A DNA stretch of 64,000 nucleotides from Billgrantia tianxiuensis (GCF_009834345.1 NZ_CP035042.1:1054001-1118000), one strand, 5' to 3'. Counted from the first letter of the stretch, positions 1 to 8,974 are shown. Numbers and translations are program-made. The notes: generated by a model from the letters alone, not told the origin.

Positions 1-221
1 CGGTGGTGCCGGTCGCGGCGGTGAGGCTGGAGCCCAGGGGAGACATAGCTCCCCCGACGAGCGCCTTCCTCGGCATTGCCATGCCGGCGAGTAGCGTCGG
101 TCGCATCAGTTGGCTGTTCGGTGGCTTCGTCGTCCTGCTGCTGAGCCTTGCCGGGGTGCTGGGCTGGATGGCCTGGCAGCGGCGCCGGCGCGATCCCTAT
201 GATCTGGAGCCGCCGACATGA
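1..221 (+). CDS. sctJ: SctJ, type III secretion inner-membrane ring lipoprotein (3' end only)
   Basis: Only the last ~72 codons are in the window; the frame is open to the left edge. The visible part has a hydrophobic segment (SWLFGGFVVLLLSLAGVLG) followed by a basic stop-transfer stretch (WQRRRR) and a short cytoplasmic tail. This is how YscJ/PrgK proteins end, with a C-terminal membrane anchor. In the family SctJ forms the inner-membrane ring of the injectisome basal body. Its stop (219-221) overlaps the ATG of sctK as ATGA, placing it in the same operon. The assignment rests mainly on position upstream of sctK-sctL-sctN plus the C-terminal anchor. Confidence 0.75.
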   Translation, partial: VVPVAAVRLEPRGDIAPPTSAFLGIAMPASSVGRISWLFGGFVVLLLSLAGVLGWMAWQRRRRDPYDLEPPT

Positions 222-904
222 GCGGGTCGCAGGCCACCGCATGGCGTGCCTTCGTCGAGGCACCAACGCATTACATCGCCCGCTCCTGGCTGGACGACTG
301 CCTGGGCGGCGTGGCCGATGAAGCGACTCTGGAGGATTTCATCAGCCATCCCCGCTTCCAGCGTCGCCTGGTCCACCGCTTGATCGACCGCCATGGCCTG
401 GTGCCACCCGAAGCGCTGCCGCCTCCCACGCAAGAGGATGCGCCGCTGCTGACGCTGCCGCCTCATGCGGGCGCGACGCTGGTCCGGTACTGCGGCTCGA
501 TCTGCCACGCCATGGCTTTCGTGCGGGAGATTCGTGCTCCTCGGGTAGTGGCACTCCAGCAGCATTTCGGTGAGTCCGCCTATGCCGCTGCCGTGGCCAA
601 CCGTGAGCTGGCCGTGGCGAATGCGTCCAGCGATGACATCGAGGCCCTTGAGCGGGAGGTTCGGCGCGATGGCGAGGCTTGCGTGCTGGCCTGGCTGGCA
701 CTGCTGACACCGGAGTGGGTCGCTTGGCTGAGGTTGGGGCTGGCCGATGACTTGCCGCAAGCGGCGGAAGCGGATGCCGTTCCGGAAGTACAGCGAAAGG
801 GGCCGGGCATCGTGCGGCGTGCCGCCGCCATCATCGCTGCCGAGATCAGGGAGGCAGAGCATGCACGAACTACCGACGGGACCGGGCAAGATCATCCTGC
901 GTAG
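218..904 (+). CDS. sctK: SctK, type III secretion sorting-platform protein
   Basis: A 228-residue soluble protein starting with the ATG that overlaps the sctJ stop. It has no membrane segment or signal peptide. Size, position between sctJ and sctL, and the general pattern (Arg/His-rich N-terminal part, Trp-containing helices such as LTPEWVAWLRLGL) match the YscK/PscK family, which links SctQ pods to the basal body in the cytosolic sorting platform. SctK has no flagellar counterpart in most systems, so its presence marks this locus as non-flagellar. Sequence conservation in the family is low; the call leans on synteny. The 3' end runs ~44 nt into sctL. Confidence 0.7.
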   Translation: MSGSQATAWRAFVEAPTHYIARSWLDDCLGGVADEATLEDFISHPRFQRRLVHRLIDRHGLVPPEALPPPTQEDAPLLTLPPHAGATLVRYCGSICHAMAFVREIRAPRVVALQQHFGESAYAAAVANRELAVANASSDDIEALEREVRRDGEACVLAWLALLTPEWVAWLRLGLADDLPQAAEADAVPEVQRKGPGIVRRAAAIIAAEIREAEHARTTDGTGQDHPA

Positions 905-1451
905 CGCCGAGGCCAAGGCCTGGATCGACGGCTACGCCTTTCTCGAACGGGCCCAGGCGCGGGCCAGGGAGATGGAAGCCAGAACGCGTCATGTCGCCGC
1001 CAGCGCCTATGCCGACGGGTTCGAGGAAGGGCGTCGGGAAGGCGAAGCCCAGGCGGCCGAGCTCCTGGCGCAAACTACCCAGCGGGTGGAGCGTTACCTG
1101 TCAGGGCTCGACCAGTCGCTGACGGAGCTTTGCCTGCGCATGTTGCGGCGCATCCTGGGCGAGTTCGACGACGGTGAGCTGGTGGGCCGCTGCGCGCGTC
1201 AGGCCCTGCGTGAATTTCGTCACGACATGCGGGTCAGCGTGCGCGTCGCTCCCGAGAACGTAGCGAATGTCGAGGCGCTGCTGTCCGCTGGGTCCATGGC
1301 CGATGGCCCCGCATGGCGTGTCGAGGGCGATGAGCAACTGGGTGCGGGGCAATGCCTGCTGGTCAGTCCGGTGGCCATTGTCGATGTCGGCCTCGATGCC
1401 CAACTGAGTGCCCTGCGGCGTGCGCTGACGAACGACAAGGAGACGCGGTGA
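861..1451 (+). CDS. sctL: SctL, type III secretion ATPase stator
   Basis: A 196-residue protein if read from ATG 861, which is preceded by GGGAGGCAG; an in-frame start further upstream would overlap sctK deeply and is not favoured. The N-terminus ([12 protein letters not shown]) and the following Ala/Glu/Arg-rich helix ([20 protein letters not shown]) are typical of the SctL/YscL/FliH family, which forms the peripheral stalk that binds the SctN ATPase and SctQ. The stop codon (1449-1451) overlaps the sctN ATG, so translation is likely coupled. Confidence 0.85.
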   Translation: MHELPTGPGKIILRSAEAKAWIDGYAFLERAQARAREMEARTRHVAASAYADGFEEGRREGEAQAAELLAQTTQRVERYLSGLDQSLTELCLRMLRRILGEFDDGELVGRCARQALREFRHDMRVSVRVAPENVANVEALLSAGSMADGPAWRVEGDEQLGAGQCLLVSPVAIVDVGLDAQLSALRRALTNDKETR

Positions 1452-2788
1452 TGAACCTGCCGCAAGCCGAACTCGAAGCGCTGCTGCCACGGCTGGGCGA
1501 ACGCCTGGAGGAAGCCGAGCTGCGCCCGGTGCATGGGCGGGTACGCCGCATTCGTGGCCTGCTGGTGCATGCCAGCGTCGATGGTACCGGAATCGGTGAG
1601 CTGTGTTACTTGCGTGATCCGCTGAGCGGTCGCCATGTCGCCGCCGAGGTGATCGGCTTCGAGGAGGAGCATGCCATTCTCTCGCCGATCGGCGATCTGC
1701 AGGGCATGTCGACCCGAGCCGAAGTGATCACGACCGGGGGGCCGCAGGGGGTACCGGTGGGAGAGGCGTTGCTGGGGCGGGTGATCAGCCCGCTGGGCAC
1801 CTTTCTCGATAGCAGGCCCGAGCATGGCGATGAGCGCCTGTCGCTGTATCCCGTCCACGCCGAGCCGCCACCACCGCTGACGCGCCAATTGATCCAGCAT
1901 CCGCTGGCGCTGGGCATCCGCGCCATCGATGGCCTGTTGACCGTGGCACGCGGCCAGCGCGTTGGCATCTTCGGCGAGCCCGGCGTGGGCAAGTCCTCCC
2001 TGCTGTCGGCCATTGTCGGGGGCAGCGAGGCGGAGGTCATCGTGCTGGGGCTGATCGGCGAGCGCGGCCGTGAGGTGCGCGAGCTGCTCGAGATGCGCTT
2101 GAATGCCGAGGCGCGGCGACGCACCGTCTGCGTGGTGGCCACCTCCGATCGCCCGGCCATCGAGCGGGCACGTGCCGCCATGGTGGCCACCACGGTGGCG
2201 GAGTACTTTCGCGACCAGGGCCGCGACGTCCTGCTGCTGATCGACAGCATCACCCGCTTCGCCCGGGCCCAGCGCGAGATCGGCCTGGCCGCCGGGGAGC
2301 CGCCTACGCGGCGGGGCTATCCACCCTCGTTCTTTGCCGCCTTGCCGCGCCTGCTGGAGCGGGCGGGGCCGGGAGCCAGCGGTAGCATCACCGCGCTCTA
2401 TACCGTGCTGACCGAAGGCGACAGCAGCCTCGATCCGGTCGCCGAGGAGACGCGGGCCATCCTCGACGGTCATATCGTGCTCAGCGCCGACCTGGCCAAA
2501 CGCGACCACTTCCCGGCGATCGATGTCCTGGCCAGCCGCAGCCGCCTGATGGATGCCGTCACCTCGGGCGAGCAGCGCCGCAACGCCAGCCGGCTGCGCG
2601 ATCTGCTGGCGCGCTACCACGACGTCGAGCTGCTGCTGCAGGTCGGCGAGTACCGTGAGGGCAGCGATCCCCTTACCGATGAGGCGGTTGCCCGGCATGC
2701 CGCCATCGAGGCCTTCCTGCGTCAGAGCGAGACAGAGCACAGCGGCTTCGAGGACACCTTGAGGCGCATGGGCGAGGTGCTGGCATGA
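1451..2788 (+). CDS. sctN: SctN, type III secretion hexameric ATPase
   Basis: A 445-residue FliI/YscN-type ATPase that unfolds and releases substrates and chaperones at the export gate. The P-loop GEPGVGKS is intact (Lys181). The Walker B stretch [25 protein letters not shown] and the downstream [20 protein letters not shown] are the standard family signature. The start is the ATG that overlaps the sctL stop; a longer reading from 1352 would lie inside sctL. It ends in ATGA overlap with sctO. The length and motifs suggest a functional enzyme. Confidence 0.97.
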   Translation: MNLPQAELEALLPRLGERLEEAELRPVHGRVRRIRGLLVHASVDGTGIGELCYLRDPLSGRHVAAEVIGFEEEHAILSPIGDLQGMSTRAEVITTGGPQGVPVGEALLGRVISPLGTFLDSRPEHGDERLSLYPVHAEPPPPLTRQLIQHPLALGIRAIDGLLTVARGQRVGIFGEPGVGKSSLLSAIVGGSEAEVIVLGLIGERGREVRELLEMRLNAEARRRTVCVVATSDRPAIERARAAMVATTVAEYFRDQGRDVLLLIDSITRFARAQREIGLAAGEPPTRRGYPPSFFAALPRLLERAGPGASGSITALYTVLTEGDSSLDPVAEETRAILDGHIVLSADLAKRDHFPAIDVLASRSRLMDAVTSGEQRRNASRLRDLLARYHDVELLLQVGEYREGSDPLTDEAVARHAAIEAFLRQSETEHSGFEDTLRRMGEVLA

Positions 2789-3273
2789 ACGACCGGCAAC
2801 GCCTCGAACGTCTCATGACGCTGCGCGAACGACGCGAACGCCAGGCGGCGTCCGCTCTGTTGGAGCAGCGGAGGCGCTATCGGCACGAGGCGGGCCGTCT
2901 CGATGAACTCGACCAGACGCTCGAGCGCGAGCGCAGTGAATTCGATCGCCTCGAGCAGGCATGGTTCGAGGCGGCGGAGGGGGAGACCTTGTCGCCAGCG
3001 GAGCTGGAGCAGGCCCGCCAAGCGCTCGACGATCATTATCACCGTCAGGCCGAGCTGGCCAGGGTGCGCTCGGCAGTCGAGCGGGAGCGCAGCCGCTTGC
3101 TCGATGAGTGCGAGCGGCAAGCCGAGATCTGGAAGCGGCGCGCCCATGCCAGGGAGGCGCTCGAAAAGCTGCTAGCGCGTCGCCAGGAGGCGGACCGGAT
3201 CAAGGAGGAGGGCCGCCTCGAGGCCGATCTCGAGGATGGTCCGGCGCAGGGAGGGCCGCCGGGTGAAGCTTGA
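2785..3273 (+). CDS. sctO: SctO, type III secretion central stalk protein
   Basis: A 162-residue, highly charged protein that is almost entirely predicted coiled coil (repeated [26 protein letters not shown] heptads). It follows sctN in ATGA overlap. Position and physical character match YscO/FliJ, the stalk that sits in the SctN hexamer pore and contacts SctV. Primary sequence conservation in this family is very weak, so the call is from synteny and coiled-coil character. Its end overlaps the presumed GTG start of sctQ by a few bases. Confidence 0.8.
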   Translation: MNDRQRLERLMTLRERRERQAASALLEQRRRYRHEAGRLDELDQTLERERSEFDRLEQAWFEAAEGETLSPAELEQARQALDDHYHRQAELARVRSAVERERSRLLDECERQAEIWKRRAHAREALEKLLARRQEADRIKEEGRLEADLEDGPAQGGPPGEA

Positions 3274-4387
3274 ATTGGATCCGCAGCGCTGTGCTGCACC
3301 CGAACGTGTCAGGCGGGCCATGGAGGCGGGCGTGGGAAGCGAGCCCGCACGCTTGCCGCGCCTCGAACCCGAGCATGTCGTCGTGCTCAATGCGCTGCAC
3401 CGGTCACGCCCGCCATTCACCCTTGCGTTGGGGAAGAGTTCGCTACGCCTGAGCGTCGTTCAGGGAAGCGAACCCGCCCTACCCATGGAGGTAGGCATCA
3501 GCGTGGGTGAGGCGGCGGCGACCCTGCATCTCTCGCAACAGGGCCTGGCGGCCCTGACGCGCCATCTGGCGCTGCGAATACCGCTGGAGCAATGCGCGGG
3601 CGACCTCCTGGCGCTGTGGCTGGAATACGCCCTGCTGGGGTGGATCGAGCCGCTGGAGGCGCGCCTCGGCTGTGCCATTCAGCTCCACGCGGCGACCCTC
3701 GAGCCTGTCGATGCGACAGCGCTGCGCATCGTGCTGCGTGTGGAGGATGAAGCGCCGGCAGGCGACTTGGCGCTGTCGTTGAGTGCTGCTGCCCTGCGCA
3801 GCTTGGCGCCGTTGCTGGAGTCTCTGCCTCCCCCGCTGGCGAAACCCTGCTCGGCGCTGCCGATGACCGTGCAATGGATCGCCGGTCGCCAGCAGCTGCG
3901 ATTGGGCGAACTGCGCAGCCTGGTGCCGGGAGACGTGGTGTTGCTAGAGCCGCCGGCCAAGACGCTCATGATCGCGGGTCAACCGCTGGCCGAGGCAGAG
4001 GAGAAGGACGATGGCCTGCACCTGCTGGCCCCGGTGTCCCCGACCGGGGCGCGCAGCGCTCCGGAGCCTGCCCCGCTCGATGACGATTCCCGCTGGAAGC
4101 AAAGGAGGCATGACGACATGGCAGAGAATACGCAAGACCCACAGGCCGCACGCCCGGAGGCGGCCCTGGACGAGCTGCCGGTGCAACTTGCCTGCGAGTT
4201 CGGCCGCCTGGAGCTGACCCTGGGCGAACTGCGCACCCTGGATGCAGGGAGCGTGCTGCCGTTGAAGAAACCGGCACAGGAGGCCGTCGACATCCTGGTC
4301 AACGGCCGGCGCATGGGACGGGGGCGGCTGGTGGAGATCGGCGACAGCCTGGGTGTGCAGATCGTGAGGCTGCAGATCGATGGATGA
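3263..4387 (+). CDS. sctQ: SctQ, type III secretion cytoplasmic ring (C-ring) protein
   Basis: Read from GTG 3263 (preceded by GGGAGGG at 3249-3255) it is 374 residues; an ATG at 3236 is also in frame but has a poorer ribosome site. Two SPOA domains are visible, one around residues 205-255 (TVQWIAGRQQLRLGELRSL) and one near the C-terminus (ACEFGRLELTLGELRTL), as in YscQ. The protein forms the sorting-platform pods with SctK and SctL. It lies directly after sctO, where many loci would have sctP. An internal ribosome site (see the SctQ-C entry) precedes Met at 4118. The stop overlaps the sctR start. Confidence 0.9.
   Translation: MKLELDPQRCAAPERVRRAMEAGVGSEPARLPRLEPEHVVVLNALHRSRPPFTLALGKSSLRLSVVQGSEPALPMEVGISVGEAAATLHLSQQGLAALTRHLALRIPLEQCAGDLLALWLEYALLGWIEPLEARLGCAIQLHAATLEPVDATALRIVLRVEDEAPAGDLALSLSAAALRSLAPLLESLPPPLAKPCSALPMTVQWIAGRQQLRLGELRSLVPGDVVLLEPPAKTLMIAGQPLAEAEEKDDGLHLLAPVSPTGARSAPEPAPLDDDSRWKQRRHDDMAENTQDPQAARPEAALDELPVQLACEFGRLELTLGELRTLDAGSVLPLKKPAQEAVDILVNGRRMGRGRLVEIGDSLGVQIVRLQIDG
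4101..4120 (+). promoter_or_regulatory. Internal Shine-Dalgarno and in-frame ATG inside sctQ
   Basis: AAAGGAGG at 4101-4108 is a near-perfect anti-16S match. It sits nine bases upstream of an ATG (4118-4120) in the sctQ frame. An out-of-frame ATG at 4110 is too close to the site. Strong sites like this are rare by chance within a coding region, and it lies exactly where YscQ-type genes initiate the short C-terminal product. Confidence 0.75.
4118..4387 (+). CDS. SctQ-C, alternative internal translation product
   Basis: Initiation at ATG 4118 would give 89 residues (starting MAENTQDPQA) that contain only the second SPOA domain. In Yersinia and several other systems the C-terminal SPOA product of about this size is made by internal initiation from sctQ and is needed for secretion. 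Here the evidence is the strong internal ribosome site, the Pro/Ala/Asp-rich linker just before it, and the matching product size. Expression itself is inferred. Confidence 0.65.
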   Translation: MAENTQDPQAARPEAALDELPVQLACEFGRLELTLGELRTLDAGSVLPLKKPAQEAVDILVNGRRMGRGRLVEIGDSLGVQIVRLQIDG

Positions 4388-5036
4388 GGTGCAGCCCAAC
4401 CTGGTAGGCATGATCATCGTCATCGCCGGCCTGGGGCTGCTGCCCCTGGCGGTGGTGACCATGACCTCGTTTCTCAAGATCGCCGTGGTGCTATTCCTGA
4501 TCCGCAACGCCCTCGGCATCCAGCAGACGCCGCCCAATCTGGTGCTCTACGGCATCGCCCTGGTCCTGACGGTCTACATCACCACGCCGCTGGTCGGAGA
4601 AATCACCTATCGGCTCGAGACCCAGGGCGGTTCGTTCGACAGCATCGAGGAAATTCGCGCGAGCGGTGCGCTGCTGCGCGAGCCGCTGCAGGAGTACCTG
4701 TCGCTCTATGCCAACGAGAGAGAGCGCGCCTTCTTTCTCGATGCCACTCGTAACATCTGGTCGGAGCAGGCCCGCGAGAACCTGCAGGAGGACGATCTGG
4801 TAGTGCTGATTCCGGCCTTCGTCACCTCCGAGCTGGTGCGCGCCTTCCAGATCGGTTTTTTGATCTACATCCCGTTCCTGGTCATCGACCTGGTGGTGGC
4901 CAACGTACTGATGGCCATGGGCATGGTCATGGTCGCGCCGCCGCTGATCTCGGTACCGCTGAAGATCTTCCTGTTCGTTGCCGTGGACGGCTGGTCGCGC
5001 CTGATGCACGGCCTGATCCTCAGCTACGGGGGCTAA
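4380..5036 (+). CDS. sctR: SctR, export gate membrane protein
   Basis: A 218-residue FliP/YscR family protein. It has the expected hydrophobic segments (about residues 9-33, 45-65, 155-180 and 185-205), and the conserved PLAVVTMTSFLKIAVVLFLIRNALG stretch in the first of them. With SctS and SctT it forms the helical export gate of the secretion apparatus. The ATG overlaps the sctQ stop by eight bases; sctS follows after five bases. Confidence 0.96.
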   Translation: MDEVQPNLVGMIIVIAGLGLLPLAVVTMTSFLKIAVVLFLIRNALGIQQTPPNLVLYGIALVLTVYITTPLVGEITYRLETQGGSFDSIEEIRASGALLREPLQEYLSLYANERERAFFLDATRNIWSEQARENLQEDDLVVLIPAFVTSELVRAFQIGFLIYIPFLVIDLVVANVLMAMGMVMVAPPLISVPLKIFLFVAVDGWSRLMHGLILSYGG

Positions 5037-5041
5037 CCGAC

Positions 5042-5311
5042 ATGACCGGCGACATCTTCCTCTCGCTGATGAGCAATGCCTTGTGGACCGTGTTGCTGCT
5101 GTCGGCACCGGCGCTGCTGGCCGCCATCGTGATCGGCTTCGGCATCGGCCTGCTGCAAGCGCTGACCCAGATCCAGGATCAATCGCTGCCCCAGGCGGTG
5201 AAAGTCATCGTGATCATGCTGGTGCTGATCGTGGGAGGGCCGCTATTGGTAGGCCAGCTGGTCAACCTGACCGATCAGGTGCTGGACAACTTCGCCGTCT
5301 GGTCGCGCTGA
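5042..5311 (+). CDS. sctS: SctS, export gate membrane protein
   Basis: An 89-residue protein with two hydrophobic hairpin helices, the normal length and topology for FliQ/YscS. The loop GIGLLQALTQIQDQSLPQ is the family signature. It assembles with SctR and SctT in the export gate. It lies five bases after sctR and six before sctT. Confidence 0.95.
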   Translation: MTGDIFLSLMSNALWTVLLLSAPALLAAIVIGFGIGLLQALTQIQDQSLPQAVKVIVIMLVLIVGGPLLVGQLVNLTDQVLDNFAVWSR

Positions 5312-5317
5312 GATCCC

Positions 5318-6163
5318 ATGACGTTCGACGACTTCATCCCCTTCCTCACCGAGCTGGTCTATCCAATGCTCATGGCCGCGTCCGTGGGCATGGCCCGGGC
5401 CCTGGGGGTGATCGTTATCACCCCGGTGTTCAATCGTCTCGGCCTGACCGGCCTCATTCGCTCCGCCGTGGCCGTGACCATCGCGCTGCCGATGATACCG
5501 TTCATCTTCACGACCCTGCCTGCCCTGGAGGCCTTGTCGACCTTCGGTCTGGCCGCCCTGCTGGTCAAGGAGCTGCTGATCGGCATGGTCATCGGCGTGG
5601 TGTTCGGCATCCCCTTCTGGGCGGCGGAAGTGGCCGGGGAGCTGGTCGACCTGCAGCGTGCCTCGACCATGGGGCAACTGCTCGACCCGATGGCCAGCAC
5701 CGAGTCCGGGGTCACCAGCACGCTGTTGGTGGTAACACTGGTCGCGCTGTTCTTCGTCTCGGGCGGCTTCATGGTCATGCTCGAGGGCTTCTATGCCAGT
5801 TACGACCTGTGGCCGGTGGAGCGCTTCGTTCCGGTGCTGGAGACTCGCGCCGCCCTGCTGATGCTGGACCTGCTGGACCAGGTCATGCGGGTGGGCGTGC
5901 TGATGGTCGCGCCGCTGGTGGTGGCCATTCTGATTGCCGACCTGATGCTCGCCTACCTGGCACGCATGGCGCCCAGCCTGCACGTGTTCTCGCTGTCGTT
6001 GCCGATCAAGAACCTGCTGTTCACCTTCATGATGTTGCTCTACATCGTCTACCTGATACCGCTGTTGGTGGAGGAACTCGGGTCGCTGGGGGAAGGGTAT
6101 CGGCGTCTCGAAATGTTGCTGGGAGGAACATTCGAACTGCCAGGGGCACGGGAGGGCGCATGA
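5318..6163 (+). CDS. sctT: SctT, export gate membrane protein
   Basis: A 281-residue polytopic protein of the FliR/YscT family, somewhat longer than the usual ~260 residues. Recognisable parts include the ELLIGMVIGVVFGIPFWAAEVAGELVD region and the long central hydrophobic segments. It completes the R5S4T1 export gate. The TGA stop (6161-6163) overlaps the sctU ATG (6160). Confidence 0.95.
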   Translation: MTFDDFIPFLTELVYPMLMAASVGMARALGVIVITPVFNRLGLTGLIRSAVAVTIALPMIPFIFTTLPALEALSTFGLAALLVKELLIGMVIGVVFGIPFWAAEVAGELVDLQRASTMGQLLDPMASTESGVTSTLLVVTLVALFFVSGGFMVMLEGFYASYDLWPVERFVPVLETRAALLMLDLLDQVMRVGVLMVAPLVVAILIADLMLAYLARMAPSLHVFSLSLPIKNLLFTFMMLLYIVYLIPLLVEELGSLGEGYRRLEMLLGGTFELPGAREGA

Positions 6164-7209
6164 GCGAGAAGCCAAGTGAAGAGCAGTCGCTACCGCCTTC
6201 CGAGAAGAAACTGCGCGATGCGCGCAAGAAAGGCCAGGTGAGCAAGAGCTCCGACATGGTGACCGCCATGGTGATGCTGGGCGGCACGCTCTATCTGGTC
6301 ATGGCCGCCAATGGCATCGAACAGCGGGTGCGCAACCTGCTCAGTACCGTGACGCGTCTCTACCACGAACCCTTCGATACCCTGTGGCCACGCCTGCTGG
6401 CGCTGGGGGTGGAAATCGTGGTGCGGGCGGTCCTGCCGATCATCGTCATTGCCGTCGTGGCGGCCGTACTGACCAACCTCCTGATCATGCGCGGGCCGGT
6501 GTTCTCGGTGGATCCCATCAAGCCGAGGTTCGAGCGCATCAATCCCGCCGAAGGGTTCAAGCGCATCTTTTCGGCTCGTGGCATGACGGAGTTCGCCAAG
6601 GCGCTGATCAAGATGGCGGCTCTGACCACGGCGTTCGTGATTGTCTTCCGGCTGGGGCTGCAGGCCTTGATGGATGCACCGCGCTGCGGATTCGGCTGCC
6701 TGGAGGGTGTCTTCATGGCGCTGCTCAAGCCGCTGGCCATCACCGCGCTGGTCGCGTTTCTCGTCGTCGGGTTGATCGACGTGCAGGTGCAGCGCTGGCT
6801 GTTTCGCCGCGACCAGCGTATGACGAAAACCGAGCAGAAGCGTGAACGCAAGGATCTCGAGGGCGATCCCGAGATCCGCCGCGCCCGCCAGCGCGAGCGG
6901 CGCGACATGTATGCCCATACGTCCCGCATCGGATTGCAGCATGCCTCGCTGATGTTGGGTGCGGCCGGTGGCTGGCTGGTGGGGCTGCGCTACGTCAAGG
7001 GCGAGACACCGGTGCCGGTGGTGGTGTGCAAGGCGTCTCCCGAGCAGTCCACGGCATTGCTCGAGGCGGCGACATCCGAGGGAATCCCCTTGGCCAGGCA
7101 GCCGGACCTGGCGGCCCGCATTGCCAAGCGGACGCCCAAAGGCGGACCGATTCCCCAGGAAACGTTCCAGGCGGTAGCCGATGAATTGGTGGCAGCCGGG
7201 ATCATCTAG
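6160..7209 (+). CDS. sctU: SctU, export switch protein lacking the NPTH motif
   Basis: A 349-residue FlhB/YscU family protein. It shows the N-terminal basic stretch SEKKLRDARKKGQVSKS, four hydrophobic segments, and the cytoplasmic domain with KGETPVPVV. When aligned without gaps to typical SctU, the NPTH autocleavage tetrapeptide is replaced by Ala-Ala-Gly-Gly (residues 268-271, nt 6961-6972). Flanking residues (LG before, WLVGLRY before the KGETP block) keep register, so this is substitution and not deletion. The family normally cleaves between Asn and Pro to switch substrate class; this protein cannot do so by that chemistry. It is the last sct gene in the operon. Confidence 0.93.
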   Translation: MSEKPSEEQSLPPSEKKLRDARKKGQVSKSSDMVTAMVMLGGTLYLVMAANGIEQRVRNLLSTVTRLYHEPFDTLWPRLLALGVEIVVRAVLPIIVIAVVAAVLTNLLIMRGPVFSVDPIKPRFERINPAEGFKRIFSARGMTEFAKALIKMAALTTAFVIVFRLGLQALMDAPRCGFGCLEGVFMALLKPLAITALVAFLVVGLIDVQVQRWLFRRDQRMTKTEQKRERKDLEGDPEIRRARQRERRDMYAHTSRIGLQHASLMLGAAGGWLVGLRYVKGETPVPVVVCKASPEQSTALLEAATSEGIPLARQPDLAARIAKRTPKGGPIPQETFQAVADELVAAGII

Positions 7210-7239
7210 TTCGGGCCCGTTATTCGCAAGGTGACGCGA

Positions 7240-7266
7240 TGTCGATTTCGACGGCGCTCGTACGAA
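7240..7266 (+). promoter_or_regulatory. Candidate ECF42-type promoter
   Basis: TGTCGA (7240-7245) is followed after 17 bases by CGAA (7263-7266), ahead of the DGPF gene. From memory, ECF42 sigma factors in Streptomyces recognise TGTCGA at -35 and a CG-starting -10. The match and location suggest an autoregulated promoter; experimental support is lacking. Confidence 0.45.
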
Positions 7267-7319
7267 ACATGAGTACTGGCCAGTGAGCTAATCTAAGGAA
7301 TCACCCAGGAGAGACCACC

Positions 7320-7679
7320 ATGCAATACATGTTGATGTGCTGTATCGACGAGGCGCTGTGGAACGGCCTGCCGGATGCCGAGCGCGATGCGGTCATGAGT
7401 GACTACCATGCCTTGATCCAGGAGATGGTCACCAGCGGACACTACCGTGGCGGTGCTCGGCTGCAGTCGGTGGCGTCCGCCACCACGCTGCGCGAGCAGA
7501 ATGGCAAGACGGTGATGCTGGACGGCCCCTTTGCCGAGAGCCGCGAGCAACTGGGTGGTTTCCACGTAGTGGAGTGCCGTGATCTGGACGAAGCCTTGGG
7601 GCTGGCCCGGCGCATCCCGCCGTTGCGGGTCGGCGGCTCGGTCGAGGTTCGACCAGTGGACCCTGCCTATCGCCTATGA
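7320..7679 (+). CDS. DGPF/YCII-domain protein
   Basis: A 119-residue single-domain protein beginning MQYMLMCCIDE, with the hallmark DGPF tetrapeptide (VMLDGPFAESREQLGGF) and the closing GSVEVRP strand. It belongs to the YCII-related dimeric alpha/beta-barrel fold. DGPF proteins are the usual partners of ECF42 sigma factors, and one follows immediately here after nine bases. The biochemical role of DGPF proteins is not established. CAGGAGAG precedes the start. Confidence 0.9.
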   Translation: MQYMLMCCIDEALWNGLPDAERDAVMSDYHALIQEMVTSGHYRGGARLQSVASATTLREQNGKTVMLDGPFAESREQLGGFHVVECRDLDEALGLARRIPPLRVGGSVEVRPVDPAYRL

Positions 7680-7688
7680 GGGAGCGAC

Positions 7689-8936
7689 GTGTCGCTTGAC
7701 GAGATCTACCGCCGCGAATATGGCCGCGTGCTGGCCAGTCTGATTCGCCGCTTCGGCCACTTCGAGCTGGCCGAGGATGCCGTGCAGGCGGCTTTCGAGG
7801 CGGCGATGGTGCAGTGGCCGGCCCAGGGCTGGCCGCCGAACCCGACCTCGTGGCTGATTGCCACCGCGCGCCACAAGGTGGTCGACCAGTTGCGCCACCA
7901 GCAGATGCGCGAGCGCAAGGGCGATGAGCTGCGCCAGCACCTGGAGCTGCTGCTCGACAACGACCTCGAGGCCGAGCCTCTCGACAGCCTGCGTCTGATC
8001 TTTGCTTGCTGTCACCCAGCCCTGGCCCGGCCCGCCCAGGTGGCGCTGACGCTGCACACCCTGGGCGGGCTGCGCACCGAGGAGATCGCCCGTGCCTTCA
8101 TGGTGCCGGTGCCGACCTTGGCCCAGCGCCTGGTGCGGGCCAAGGCCAAGATTCGCGATGCCGGAATCCCGTTCGAGGTGCCCGATGACACGGCCCTGGG
8201 CGAGCGCCTGGAAGCGGTACTGGCGGTGATCTACCTGATCTTCAACGAGGGCTACGCGGCCAGCTTCGGCGATGACTGGGTACGCGCCGACCTTTGCCGT
8301 GAGGCGATTCGACTGGGGCGGATGCTGGTACGGCTGCTGCCGGCCGAGCGTGAAGCGCGGGGCCTGCTGGCGCTGATGTTGCTGCATCATGCCCGGCGCG
8401 AGGCGCGTACCGACGCGGCCGGCGACATCGTGCTGCTGGAGTCGCAGGATCGCTCGCTCTGGCATGCCGATGAAATCGAGGAGGGCAGCGCTCACGTCGA
8501 GATAGCGCTGCGTGGTGGCATGCCCGGTGGCTACGCGGTGCAGGCCGCGATTGCCTCGCTGCACGTCCGGGCATCGATCCCGGAAGAGACCGACTGGCGC
8601 CGCATCGCCGCGCTCTACAGCCTGCTGTATGCCATCCAGCCCACGCCGGTGGTAGCGCTCAACCGGGCCGTGGCGGTGGCCATGGCCGATGGGCTGGAAA
8701 TGGGCCTCGAGCTGCTCGACAAGATCCATCTGCCCGGTTACCACCTGCTGCCCGCCACTCGCGCCGATCTGCTGCGCCGGCTGGGGCGGCACGAAGAGGC
8801 GGCCGGGCATTATCGTCAGGCGCTGGAGCTGGTGACCCAGGGGGCCGAGCGGCGTTTTCTCGAACGTCGCCTGGAGGAAGTGACGGCACGACGGCACGCT
8901 GTCGATTTTGCCGCTGCCGGTTCGAAGGAGGCATGA
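7689..8936 (+). CDS. ECF42-type RNA polymerase sigma factor with C-terminal extension
   Basis: A 415-residue protein starting at GTG 7689 (GAGGGAGCGAC upstream). Residues ~5-75 are sigma region 2 ([20 protein letters not shown]), ~105-165 region 4 ([32 protein letters not shown]). The long remainder contains the DUF6596-type [10 protein letters not shown] segment and a TPR-like tail ([15 protein letters not shown]..). This architecture, with no anti-sigma gene and a DGPF gene upstream, defines the ECF42 group, whose C-terminal extension is thought to control activity. The signal sensed is unknown. Confidence 0.92.
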   Translation: MSLDEIYRREYGRVLASLIRRFGHFELAEDAVQAAFEAAMVQWPAQGWPPNPTSWLIATARHKVVDQLRHQQMRERKGDELRQHLELLLDNDLEAEPLDSLRLIFACCHPALARPAQVALTLHTLGGLRTEEIARAFMVPVPTLAQRLVRAKAKIRDAGIPFEVPDDTALGERLEAVLAVIYLIFNEGYAASFGDDWVRADLCREAIRLGRMLVRLLPAEREARGLLALMLLHHARREARTDAAGDIVLLESQDRSLWHADEIEEGSAHVEIALRGGMPGGYAVQAAIASLHVRASIPEETDWRRIAALYSLLYAIQPTPVVALNRAVAVAMADGLEMGLELLDKIHLPGYHLLPATRADLLRRLGRHEEAAGHYRQALELVTQGAERRFLERRLEEVTARRHAVDFAAAGSKEA

Positions 8937-8974
8937 GCCCTTCGGCTCAGCCCCAACTCACAGGAGACAAGACC

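Noticed and set aside
5083..6159. Long open frame running through sctS and sctT into sctU
   Set aside because: The part before 6160 reads sctS and sctT in the wrong frame (Arg/Gly/Ala-rich). Only the stretch from ATG 6160 is SctU.
1..7209. The export genes as part of a flagellar locus
   Set aside because: sctJ-K-L-N-O-Q order, a SctK homologue and a single SPOA-type SctQ in place of FliM/FliN indicate an injectisome, not a flagellum.
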